From positions 359,140 through 423,139 of the forward strand of contig NZ_LCZJ02000019.1 of NCBI RefSeq assembly GCF_001012825.1: a DNA stretch of 64,000 nucleotides. The letters run 5' to 3'. The DNA is from Paenibacillus etheri. GTDB taxonomy: Bacteria > Bacillota > Bacilli > Paenibacillales > Paenibacillaceae. The position numbers and the translations under genes are program-made. A model generated the notes under the pieces. It did no database searches and had not been told where the DNA came from. It saw only the letters and a program-made list of their open reading frames with translations. This document shows positions 24,932-32,808 of the stretch, piece by piece; positions within the stretch are counted from its first letter, which is position 1, and each line of letters begins with the position of its first letter.

Positions 24932-25801
24932 TTATCCTTTAACCGATCCCAAGAGTACACCTTTGGTAAAATGCTTTTGCATAAATGGGTAAACGATCAA
25001 AATCGGAACTGTAGTCACGACAACTGCAGCCATTTGTACAGCGAACGTACTAACAGCTCCAGAATTGGCAAGCGAATCAGCACTTTGTGTTGCGACGTTA
25101 AGCAGGATGTTGCGCAAGATCACTTGAAGCGGCATTAAGTTGGAATCGTTGATATAAACAATAGCATCGAAGTAACTGTTCCAATGCCCGACTGCGTAAA
25201 ATAAGGAAATTGTGGAAAGGACGGGCAAAGACAGGGGTAAAATGATCCGCCATAACGACTGAAGCTCACTTGCACCGTCTACCCTCGCAGATTCCTCGAT
25301 TTCAGCAGGCAATTGCTCGAAAAAGCCTTTAATGATCACCAGATTAAATGCACTAATGAGATGTGGAATAATCAATACCCACGGACTGTTTAGCAATCCC
25401 AGAGAGCGGACTAGTAAATAAGTCGGAATTAATCCTCCCCCAAACATCATGGTAAAGACAATGAATAGTAAAAATGGGCTTCGACCCGGCAAATATTTTT
25501 TGGATAACGGATATGCCGCTATTACCGTAAAGAACACATTGAGAGCAGTGCCTACTATCGTTCGAAACAATGTAATTTTATACGCCTGCCCGATACCATG
25601 AGAAATGAATACTTCTTTATAGGCTAGAAAGGTAAAGGATTCTGGTATAATAACAATTCCTCTTCTTAACACTTCCGATTCTGGCGTCACTGAAACAGCA
25701 ACCACATATAGAAAGGGTAGCAAGCAAAGTAGAGCTAGCAAAATAAGAATAAAATAAACGACTGCTTGCCAGATTTTTTCTCCGATTGTCAAATTGATCA
25801 T
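24932..25801 (-). CDS. Carbohydrate ABC transporter permease (YtcP/MalG type)
   Basis: 289 aa from MINLTIGEKIW, which has GAGGTGG 8 bases upstream. A start 30 bases further up (25831) would overlap the preceding permease and lacks a binding site. Six membrane spans; the ATPase-contact EAA loop reads EESARVDGASELQSLWRI. C-terminus MQKHFTKGVLLGSVKG is characteristic of the MalG-type partner. Confidence 0.9.
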   Translation of the reverse strand: MINLTIGEKIWQAVVYFILILLALLCLLPFLYVVAVSVTPESEVLRRGIVIIPESFTFLAYKEVFISHGIGQAYKITLFRTIVGTALNVFFTVIAAYPLSKKYLPGRSPFLLFIVFTMMFGGGLIPTYLLVRSLGLLNSPWVLIIPHLISAFNLVIIKGFFEQLPAEIEESARVDGASELQSLWRIILPLSLPVLSTISLFYAVGHWNSYFDAIVYINDSNLMPLQVILRNILLNVATQSADSLANSGAVSTFAVQMAAVVVTTVPILIVYPFMQKHFTKGVLLGSVKG

Positions 25802-25814
25802 ATTGATAACCACC

Positions 25815-26762
25815 TCACCAAATTTGCCCATCGAATTTTTTGGCGAGCTTATTCGCTGCCAACACTAAAACAAATCCGATGACCGCTTTAAACAATCCCA
25901 CAGCAGTAGCCAAGCCAATCTTAAGTCGCTCGAGCCCTTCACGGTATACCCATGTGTCGATAATGTCGATCTTCTCTTGATTAAAGCTGTTGGCAAACAT
26001 GAATATTTGGTCAAAACCAGCATCCAGAATATGGCTTAATTTAAGGATCAGCATCAGAATCATAACTCCTCGAATGCCGGGAAGTGTTACATGCCATAGC
26101 TGTCTCCATTTGGAAGCGCCATCAATTCGAGCCGCTTCATATAAACTTGGATCGATTCCTGCTAATGCGGCAAGGTACAATATCGCTCCCCATCCAATAT
26201 CCTTCCATATTTCAGATAAGATGATCAGCAGTCTGCCCCAGGCAGGTTCCGTTAGGAATGAGATGGGTTCAACTCCAGCTTCCTTCAAAATCATGTTAAA
26301 AAGACCATCCCCTGGGGCTAATAATGCGACCATCATTCCATAAACAATGACCCATGATAGAAAGTGGGGTAAATAAGTGATCGTTTGTACGATTTTCTTA
26401 AACCATTGGGTATAAACTTCATTGAGCAGCAAAGCAAGTATGATAGGAGCTGAAAAACCGAACAATAGCTTATACAGCGATATGATTATCGTATTTCTCA
26501 TGATGTCCCAGAAATAAACGCCGTTCATAAAATCTGTGAAATTTCTAAATCCCACCCATGGGCTATCCCATAGTCCCAAAGCTAGGTTATAGTTTTTAAA
26601 AGCAATAATGATTCCCGCCATAGGAATGTATTTGAATACGGCAAAGTAAACTAATGCGGGTAACAAGAGAGCGTACATCACTTTATACTTTTTTATCGTT
26701 CTTAACCAAGAATTCCGCTTTTTGGTGAGGGGAATGGCGTCCGCTGCCAATTTCGCTTGCAT
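25815..26762 (-). CDS. Carbohydrate ABC transporter permease (LplB/MalF type)
   Basis: 315 aa with six predicted membrane spans starting at YKVMYALLLPALVYF. The EAA loop reads YEAARIDGASKWRQLWHV. GAGGTGA precedes the ATG. It is the first gene of the transporter operon (permease, permease, binding lipoprotein) and probably of a longer transcript running into yesM-yesN. The promoter with the duplicated activator element lies directly upstream. Confidence 0.9.
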   Translation of the reverse strand: MQAKLAADAIPLTKKRNSWLRTIKKYKVMYALLLPALVYFAVFKYIPMAGIIIAFKNYNLALGLWDSPWVGFRNFTDFMNGVYFWDIMRNTIIISLYKLLFGFSAPIILALLLNEVYTQWFKKIVQTITYLPHFLSWVIVYGMMVALLAPGDGLFNMILKEAGVEPISFLTEPAWGRLLIILSEIWKDIGWGAILYLAALAGIDPSLYEAARIDGASKWRQLWHVTLPGIRGVMILMLILKLSHILDAGFDQIFMFANSFNQEKIDIIDTWVYREGLERLKIGLATAVGLFKAVIGFVLVLAANKLAKKFDGQIW

Positions 26763-26791
26763 AACATCACCTCGTCTCTATTTATATTTGT

Positions 26792-26856
26792 ATAATAGCA
26801 TCCCACTATCGGATAAATTTCTGTGATTTCAAGAATTTCTTATAAGATATTAAGTA
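26792..26856 (-). promoter_or_regulatory. Promoter of the ABC transporter operon with duplicated activator element
   Basis: On the minus strand there is an extended -10 TGC-TATTAT (26797-26792) and, 17 bases further up, a 42-base element (26815-26856). It matches the one at 15961-16002 closely: CTTATAAGAAATTCTT is identical, and a second AGAAATT lies 18 bases away in both. No -35 hexamer is seen. The 383-base gap 26763-27145 holds this promoter and the terminator at 27025-27061, and no gene that I can see. Confidence 0.6.
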
Positions 26857-27024
26857 AGTACTGCCTTGGATAATTCCATTACAATAGGCATAAAAAAACG
26901 GAATGAGTTTATTGGCAACTCCCTCTCTTCGACTGCATTCATGATGCTGAATTCCTATAACATCTTTAACAATTACATTTAAGATGAATATGTATTAATG
27001 TGAATTTACGCTGCTAAAACGCAC

Positions 27025-27061
27025 AAAAGGCTGAGAATCTTAATCGGATTCTCAGCCTTTT
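27025..27061. terminator. Terminator after the anti-sigma gene
   Basis: AAAAGGCTGAGAATC / GATTCTCAGCCTTTT, a 15-bp perfect stem with A and T flanks, about 85 bases beyond the anti-sigma stop codon. It can act in both directions. Confidence 0.8.
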
Positions 27062-27145
27062 ATTAAATCAATACGGAGTTAATTCATTTAAAGAGGAATC
27101 AACCCCAATTAGCTTTGGAGAAGATTCCCATTGTTTAAATATTTA

Positions 27146-28096
27146 TTATTCCAAATAGCCTTCGGCAAGTTTCATCAGGGTTTCTTTGCTTACTTTATTT
27201 ATGTCTCCACGTAAAGTATAGGCGTATTTCACCTTTTTGTCTGGGCTCTCGTATACCCATTTCAGCTCATGCGTCTGCGAAGGAGCAAATTCTGTATGCA
27301 GCATTTCTACTCCCTTCACTTGAACCTTCTCCTGCTTAAATTCAACGTTCTCGTCAATATACATTGTAGGTTCGCTTTTTCCACTCAGATTAGTGATATT
27401 AACCCCGATTTTATCTTCGCCATTTTGATACGTAGCAAAGAGAAGGAAAAACTGATCTGTCATTTCAACCGGCATCATGGCATATCCCTGATTGGATTCT
27501 TCCGCCTGCTTTCTCAGCTTTTCTGCCATTTTCTTTTTTTCTTCCGAAGAAGGAGGATTCACTTCCTGAGCATTTTTAAAGATTACGTCCGCCTTTTGGA
27601 ATGTATAATTTCCATTGACTTTGTCTGCGATCTTAATGGATTTATCCGTAATCTTATCTCTCAACTGAGAAAGATCTTGGAAGATAGTCACCTTCGTTCC
27701 AAGAATTGTTTCATGATTCGGATTATTGGCAACCATATAGAACAGCCCAGCTTCCCCATTCTTTAGCACCTTATCCTTAAGTTCATAAAATGCCTTGTAA
27801 CGCTCTATCTCATCTTTCGATTCTGTTTTTCCGTAATCTTTCGTCGATTTAGTCTCATATACGACTTCGCCATCCTTATTCGTCAAAGAATGATATTGAA
27901 CTGCCGCATAACCTGTGGAGGCCATTAACATCATCCCTACACACGCAGTCAAAACAACTTTATATTTCATAAAAAACCTCTCCTTTTCTTTTGGCTTAGC
28001 ATGTAATATTCTCATTACTTTTCCTGTCAAGTCGGCTTCGGGAATGCGCGGGTCATCAAACAGTCTTTTCAAATCCCGATCCCTGTCCATATTCAT
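27146..28096 (-). CDS. Membrane-anchored anti-sigma factor-like protein
   Basis: 316 aa. A short charged N-terminal region (about 1-42, which would face the cytosol) is followed by one membrane span (YKVVLTACVGMMLMASTGYAA) and a 250-residue extracytoplasmic domain rich in Lys and Glu. The gene overlaps the 3' end of the sigma factor gene by 41 bases in another frame, the usual coupling of sigma and anti-sigma pairs. The outer domain looks like the DUF4367/DUF4179 type of putative sensor in Firmicutes anti-sigma factors, but I cannot be sure which. Expected role: hold the sigma factor at the membrane until an envelope signal is sensed. Confidence 0.6.
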   Translation of the reverse strand: MNMDRDRDLKRLFDDPRIPEADLTGKVMRILHAKPKEKERFFMKYKVVLTACVGMMLMASTGYAAVQYHSLTNKDGEVVYETKSTKDYGKTESKDEIERYKAFYELKDKVLKNGEAGLFYMVANNPNHETILGTKVTIFQDLSQLRDKITDKSIKIADKVNGNYTFQKADVIFKNAQEVNPPSSEEKKKMAEKLRKQAEESNQGYAMMPVEMTDQFFLLFATYQNGEDKIGVNITNLSGKSEPTMYIDENVEFKQEKVQVKGVEMLHTEFAPSQTHELKWVYESPDKKVKYAYTLRGDINKVSKETLMKLAEGYLE

Positions 28097-28649
28097 ACAC
28101 TCCCACTCCCTTCACTTGAGCATAATACTTTCGAAATTTTGCAGATGCACGTTCGTACTTTTTACGAAGGCTGGCACTGTTTTTGCCGAGAATCAATCCG
28201 ATCTCCTGGTAGCTTTTATCCTCGACACAACGTAAGATTAACAAATTACGCTCTTCCACCGATAATTTTGCCATGGCTTGATGTACGGATTCATCAAAAT
28301 AGTTGGCTTCAATATGCAAGTCGACTTCATTATTTTCTTTCTCATCCTGGTAGAAGAAAGGCAAATATTTCACCAACTTTCGCTTACGGATGATGTCGAT
28401 ACATTGATGGTAAGCAATCTTGTATACCCAGGCGCCAAAATTCATTTGATATTGGGTATATTTCTTCAAGGTGCGGAATGTCTTCAAAAATACTTCCTGT
28501 GCGTTATCCTCGGCTTCGGCATAATTGCCCAGCATATGATAACAGTAGAGAAAAATCGGTTTTTGATAAACCTCCATGATTTTCTCGAATTTTTCTGTCT
28601 CCCCATTCAACACATCTGCAATGATCTGACTTAACTCCGTATCATTCAA
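28056..28649 (-). CDS. ECF-type RNA polymerase sigma factor
   Basis: 197 aa. Region 2 (YCYHMLGNYAEAEDNAQEVF, WVYKIAYHQCIDIIRKR) and region 4 (LSVEERNLLILRCVEDKSY then EIGLILGKNSASLRKK) are both complete, with nothing else attached: the ECF layout. GGGGGGAG lies about 10 bases before the ATG. Partner anti-sigma gene overlaps downstream. No ECF-type (AAC...CGT) autoregulatory promoter was found by eye in the upstream 200 bases. Confidence 0.9.
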   Translation of the reverse strand: MNDTELSQIIADVLNGETEKFEKIMEVYQKPIFLYCYHMLGNYAEAEDNAQEVFLKTFRTLKKYTQYQMNFGAWVYKIAYHQCIDIIRKRKLVKYLPFFYQDEKENNEVDLHIEANYFDESVHQAMAKLSVEERNLLILRCVEDKSYQEIGLILGKNSASLRKKYERASAKFRKYYAQVKGVGVYEYGQGSGFEKTV

Positions 28650-29079
28650 GCTGTCTCCCCCCCTTTCACTCTATACAACGAAGAGCTCGACCCAAAATGT
28701 GACAGCAATAAAAATCACTACAATCTAAATCGAGCTTCGCAAGGAGCTTGTTCAGCCTTTTCCGTAATCCCACCAAGTGCACTACAATACCACACAACCA
28801 ATCGCTCATTCCGTCGGTATCTTGGATGGTATCCTCGCGATAGTCAAAGAATTATCTGTTTAGCGATGTTGGATGACTGTTTCTGGCACGGACCAAGTTT
28901 TTGTCTTTTACGGCAATAGTACCATGTCCTTGTCCATCATCGCGCTAAAATAAAAAATCCGCGCTCAGCGCGGATTTCAAAAGGACTATATTCTTGACAC
29001 TTACAATTTTCACTATACAACTATCGCCAATCGGACAATTTTCTTGTCACCCGGCAATTACATTTGGTGATCTATTCCA
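28650..29079. other. Gene-poor spacer with decayed sequence
   Basis: No convincing gene. On the minus strand short open stretches occur (for example DDGQGHGTIAV near 28940, faintly like a subtilase His motif), but they are interrupted by stops. A clean hairpin sits at 28955-28977. The right end (29080 onward) is the displaced reading frame of the tyrosinase gene. Confidence 0.4.
28955..28977. terminator. Hairpin terminator
   Basis: AAATCCGCGCT / AGCGCGGATTT around a single base, flanked by AAAAA and TTT. It fits a terminator for a minus-strand transcript arriving from the tyrosinase gene, about 100 bases beyond its restored stop at 29080. Confidence 0.65.
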
Positions 29080-29231
29080 TTAAAACCAAGTTAGAGGCGG
29101 TACTGATCTGTGTTGGTCAAGTTCGAAACTTTGTGGCTTCACACCATAAATGATCTCATTTAATTCTTCCATCTGAGCAATTGAATGTTCATCACTATGT
29201 GAATGTTTCGGCCCATCCCATGGGCGATCAT

Positions 29232-30521
29232 TTAAAACCCATTTATCACTTTTGAACCACGGGACACCATCAATCTGTATTCTTTCAATTGCCCTTTATG
29301 CACAGTCTCATGAGCTTCAAACCAGTCATTGATTCTATCGTCCACCCAACCGTGTAGTCTCCAGAAAACAGGGTTTACGTGAGCCGAATAAGTGTCCCCT
29401 AAAAAATCATAACTGGTTCGATCCCATTTTAATGCGTTTATATCGCGCTCATCACGGCCAGTTGGAATCGGAACTAGATCTTTGTCACTAGGAACTGAAG
29501 CCCATCTTATGTGCATGTCGTTATGCACTGACCACTCAATTAATGAGCCCAGTTCATAAAGTGTCAAAGTTGCAAGATATTGCGGATTTTTAAACTTCCG
29601 ATCCCACCATTTCATTCTTGACCAATAATGTCCATCACTTTTTAACTGTGCGTTGCGTCTATCGAACTCTTCGTTTCCTGTAATCCATAATGGTGGAACT
29701 GTGAACCCATTCGGATTACCTGGTGGAAAAACAGAAATATTACCGTTATCAAATTTCGGTTCGATCAAGTAAGGACCAGGGGCAGGAATAACGCTCCATC
29801 CTTTTATTGGTTCTGTCATCATCGAGTTAACATGCATAATCATTTTGCGATGCATGAACAGAAAATCCTCACCTGAACCATTTAACACAATAGGATCTTC
29901 ATATGGTGTTATGGATGGCCGTTCGTCATCTATCTCACCAGGTTGCCATCCTCTTTTTCTAATTTCATTTTTCTTTGTTTCATCCAGTCTGGTCCATCTG
30001 TCTCTTACGCTGTGCCAAACACTATGATGTAATCTGTGCATTCTTGTTGAAAGCATAGACAGCACATTCTCCGGTAAGGGAATTACTTGGCTAGGCTCTA
30101 AAAACTCACGCTTCACAGCAATAAATGAACCAACTACTCCAGCAGGCTTTCCATCATGAGGTACACTTCGAATAACTGTACCAGTCATTATCGTTTTCTT
30201 CTCTGTCCCGTCTATCCAGTTTGGTGTAATCTCTCCATTATAATCATAGACCCAATCTTCAGCATCAGTTTTTTTAACCCCTGTACCTTGGAATCTAAAA
30301 TTACTTTTCTCAATGTAACCATAAATAAATAACCTTGCATCTTTCGGGTCCGGTTTCTCAGATCGAAAGACTAACTGGCCACGAATCGTGCCTGGTTCAG
30401 ACTTCATTTCGAATACTAGTTCACCTTCGCCAAATTTTATTTTGTTAAAATCTCCAACTTCTTCAGGAACATTAAGAAAGCTACGGTATGTCCATACTCC
30501 TGCAAGCTGTTCATTTATCAT
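29232..30521 (-). CDS. PvdP-like tyrosinase-domain protein, frameshifted near the C-terminus
   Basis: 429 aa as it stands, from the ATG at 30521 with AAGGGA upstream; a longer frame from a GTG at 30605 starts inside the upstream gene's terminator. The N-terminal 140 residues form a beta-rich barrel-like domain (LAGVWTYRSF, ELVFEM, IRGQLVFRS). The rest has a type-3 copper centre: CuA candidates in MHRLHHSVWH and FLFMHRKMIMH, and CuB in WSVHNDMH and HVNPVFWRLHGWVDDRI (compare tyrosinase HNxxH and FxxHHxxxDR). Barrel plus tyrosinase domain is the architecture of PvdP, which oxidises a peptide-bound tyrosine in pyoverdine. A one-base loss near a GGG run at about 29300 shifts the frame. The other frame continues with AIERIQIDGVPWFKSDKWV and ends at 29080, adding about 70 residues. 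Confidence 0.65.
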   Translation of the reverse strand: MINEQLAGVWTYRSFLNVPEEVGDFNKIKFGEGELVFEMKSEPGTIRGQLVFRSEKPDPKDARLFIYGYIEKSNFRFQGTGVKKTDAEDWVYDYNGEITPNWIDGTEKKTIMTGTVIRSVPHDGKPAGVVGSFIAVKREFLEPSQVIPLPENVLSMLSTRMHRLHHSVWHSVRDRWTRLDETKKNEIRKRGWQPGEIDDERPSITPYEDPIVLNGSGEDFLFMHRKMIMHVNSMMTEPIKGWSVIPAPGPYLIEPKFDNGNISVFPPGNPNGFTVPPLWITGNEEFDRRNAQLKSDGHYWSRMKWWDRKFKNPQYLATLTLYELGSLIEWSVHNDMHIRWASVPSDKDLVPIPTGRDERDINALKWDRTSYDFLGDTYSAHVNPVFWRLHGWVDDRINDWFEAHETVHKGQLKEYRLMVSRGSKVINGF

Positions 30522-30593
30522 TTTTATGGCATCCCTTCTCGTGAAAGATAATAAACTTTTTATAACCTTATTGTGCTGTCGGATGCGGTTGTC

Positions 30594-30628
30594 AAAAAGG
30601 CTCACTCAAACTTAAGTGAGCCTTTTTT
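30594..30628 (-). terminator. Terminator of the M36 peptidase gene
   Basis: On the minus strand AAAAAAGGCTCACT ... AGTGAGCCTTTTT with an 8-base loop, starting 22 bases after the stop codon. Confidence 0.8.
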
Positions 30629-30649
30629 CATGTAAAGCCAAGGGACTGT

Positions 30650-32632
30650 TTAGATATTCTGTGGCAGTTCAAAATCTGCAACTATTCCATTTAAGGTCGC
30701 TCCATTACTTCTTGCATTAGGACCCATACCAAATTTACAAAAAGCTTTCCAGGCACATTGATTTGCTGTTATAAAATCATCTTCACTGAGTTGATTAATT
30801 AATCTTAGGTCTCGAATTGCATTTAACATATTATCTCGTGCATCGATTAGACTTGGGTTTGCACGAGAAATTTTCAAACTGTCAATTACAGTTCTCCAAG
30901 TCAAGTTATAACCTTTATCCTTCCCAAATTTTTCTACTAATCTTCGATTTAAATACATTAAAGTAGCGCACCAGATTTCACCAATATTATGTTCGTCATC
31001 TTCAGTGTACCGTCCCGTTCCGAGATCGCCAAAGTGATCGGGAAAATCATCATCATACTTAAATTCACGAATTCCTCTATTATTATTAACTACCCAAGCT
31101 CCTGTAACCACTTTTTCTTGTGTACGACTGAAATTTTGGATTGTAAGAGCAAAGTAATCACTCCAACCTTCACCCATTCCACTACTTTGTGCCATATCCA
31201 AAGAGTTTTGATCCAAAGGTCCCCCAACAAGTCTATTCGTTACACCATGAGTGTACTCATGGAATATAACATCAGCGTCTAGCGCCGTATGACGATTAGT
31301 AGAAGACACGACACCAAGGTTCATAATCGGATTTCTTCCATCAGCAGGTGTTCTCATGTTAGCTGTCCCGAATACAGGTCCAGAAAATACATTTACTTTA
31401 ACATGGTCTTTCTCCAAACCTAATTCAGTAAAATTTTCGTCTTGAAAATTCCCTGATTTTTCATCGAAACCAAGTATATAAAAAAAATCATGCATGTAGT
31501 TGCAAAAATAGAAGGCATTTAGTATTTTCTGATCATCTCCAGAATCATCAGAAGGAATAAATGTAACCTTTTCATGGTCTAGCTTTCCTTCCATTGGTAC
31601 AGCCGGCGTGCATTCAGCGGTTGAAACGTTTGAATCACACATCAGTGTCTGCGTGCTGTTTCCAATGGTCTTGGTTTCCTCTACCCAATCAACAGGAAAC
31701 GTATTAGGAAGTGCTGATGATGGTTTGACTGGATATTCAGTTATGGGTCTCGGGAATGGAAAGAGTCTTCGCTGTTCCCCACCGTTAAACTCGTAGACAC
31801 TTCCTTCAGCCTTCATATGAAAACTTTTCCTTTGACAGAGTAAAACCTCGCTCGATTGTTTCTGATCAGCTGCTACAATGAATTCATACTGCTCCATAGT
31901 ATCTTGAAGGGTAATTGCAAAGTGCCAAGCTAAACGTGATTGTGGATACTGTGGGAATATCGTTAAATGTGCTGTGATGTTTTCTTCAAACACTCCTTTG
32001 TCTAATACCGTGTACTGTGCAGGGGATGGAAACGTAGTTAATACTTTAGGGGAATATCCTGCCGTATTAATTTTTACATTTGGAAGTGGTTGCCCCCACC
32101 CATCAACTTGACCTTCAGTTGAAGTCTGGTTAGCAATAATATACTCATTTGCTGCTACTATTGCTGAATCCACATCAGTTTCAGGTATGAGGTTGATTTC
32201 TTCATTTAAACTCACATTATCCCCAACAATGTCTTCAAGAGTGCCATTTTCCTTAAATCGACAGGTTCTAGACATTTGATAAACCGGTACCCCGCGATAA
32301 ACCTGATGCAAATGAACAACAGATGTATTTGCACTTGTTTTGATTACCCTAGGATCCGGAACAAATTCCATTCCTTCCCTTACTGAATCCCTAGAAAACC
32401 CCAAGACAGAAGAATTATGATTAACCGCTTCTATTGCCCTTGTTATGAATGACTCATCAGTATTCGACGCCTCAAGATTCAACATTACAAATTTAACATT
32501 CCCTGTTAGCGGATTTATTGTGGATTTTGAGGTTTCTTTCTTCAACTCGGGATCACTGAAAGATTCGTCCGGTCGATTAAGCTGCGGCTCGTTAGTAAAG
32601 TGGTAAATTCTTTTATCAATTTGTTTAATCAT
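30650..32632 (-). CDS. M36 (fungalysin)-family zinc metallopeptidase without signal peptide
   Basis: 660 aa. The N-terminal 230 residues resemble the FTP and PepSY-type propeptide of thermolysin-like enzymes (VVHLHQVYRGVPVYQ). The catalytic part has HEYTH (two zinc His and the catalytic Glu) in FHEYTHGVTNRLVGG, and the third ligand Glu in GMGEGWSDYFAL, the M36 fungalysin hallmark, followed by the typical NIGEIWCATLMYLNRRLV. All key residues are present. The sequence starts MIKQIDKRIYHF with no signal peptide or membrane span, although fungalysins are normally secreted. The gene is divergent from the M28 fusion (176-base gap) and upstream of the tyrosinase gene on the same strand. Confidence 0.85.
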   Translation of the reverse strand: MIKQIDKRIYHFTNEPQLNRPDESFSDPELKKETSKSTINPLTGNVKFVMLNLEASNTDESFITRAIEAVNHNSSVLGFSRDSVREGMEFVPDPRVIKTSANTSVVHLHQVYRGVPVYQMSRTCRFKENGTLEDIVGDNVSLNEEINLIPETDVDSAIVAANEYIIANQTSTEGQVDGWGQPLPNVKINTAGYSPKVLTTFPSPAQYTVLDKGVFEENITAHLTIFPQYPQSRLAWHFAITLQDTMEQYEFIVAADQKQSSEVLLCQRKSFHMKAEGSVYEFNGGEQRRLFPFPRPITEYPVKPSSALPNTFPVDWVEETKTIGNSTQTLMCDSNVSTAECTPAVPMEGKLDHEKVTFIPSDDSGDDQKILNAFYFCNYMHDFFYILGFDEKSGNFQDENFTELGLEKDHVKVNVFSGPVFGTANMRTPADGRNPIMNLGVVSSTNRHTALDADVIFHEYTHGVTNRLVGGPLDQNSLDMAQSSGMGEGWSDYFALTIQNFSRTQEKVVTGAWVVNNNRGIREFKYDDDFPDHFGDLGTGRYTEDDEHNIGEIWCATLMYLNRRLVEKFGKDKGYNLTWRTVIDSLKISRANPSLIDARDNMLNAIRDLRLINQLSEDDFITANQCAWKAFCKFGMGPNARSNGATLNGIVADFELPQNI

Positions 32633-32808
32633 AATTCTATTATCTCCTTAAGCGATATATTGTTGTTTAATCATCGAACCTTATTTTTTACAAGTACTTA
32701 CAAAGTATCCGATGAAATCAAATCCAATTAGACCACTTTTTAATTATCATAAATATGAATAAGGTTTGAAATATTAATTACGAATACATATTGAAAGGGG
32801 ATAACTTA

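Noticed and set aside
27269-27766. 165-codon plus-strand frame
   Set aside because: Antisense to the anti-sigma gene; no binding site, rich in Phe, Leu and Ile as expected from a complement of Lys/Glu codons.
28880-28960. Subtilase-like His motif (DDGQGHGTIA) on the minus strand
   Set aside because: Only one short motif, stops close by, no Asp or Ser motif; too weak to call even a pseudogene.
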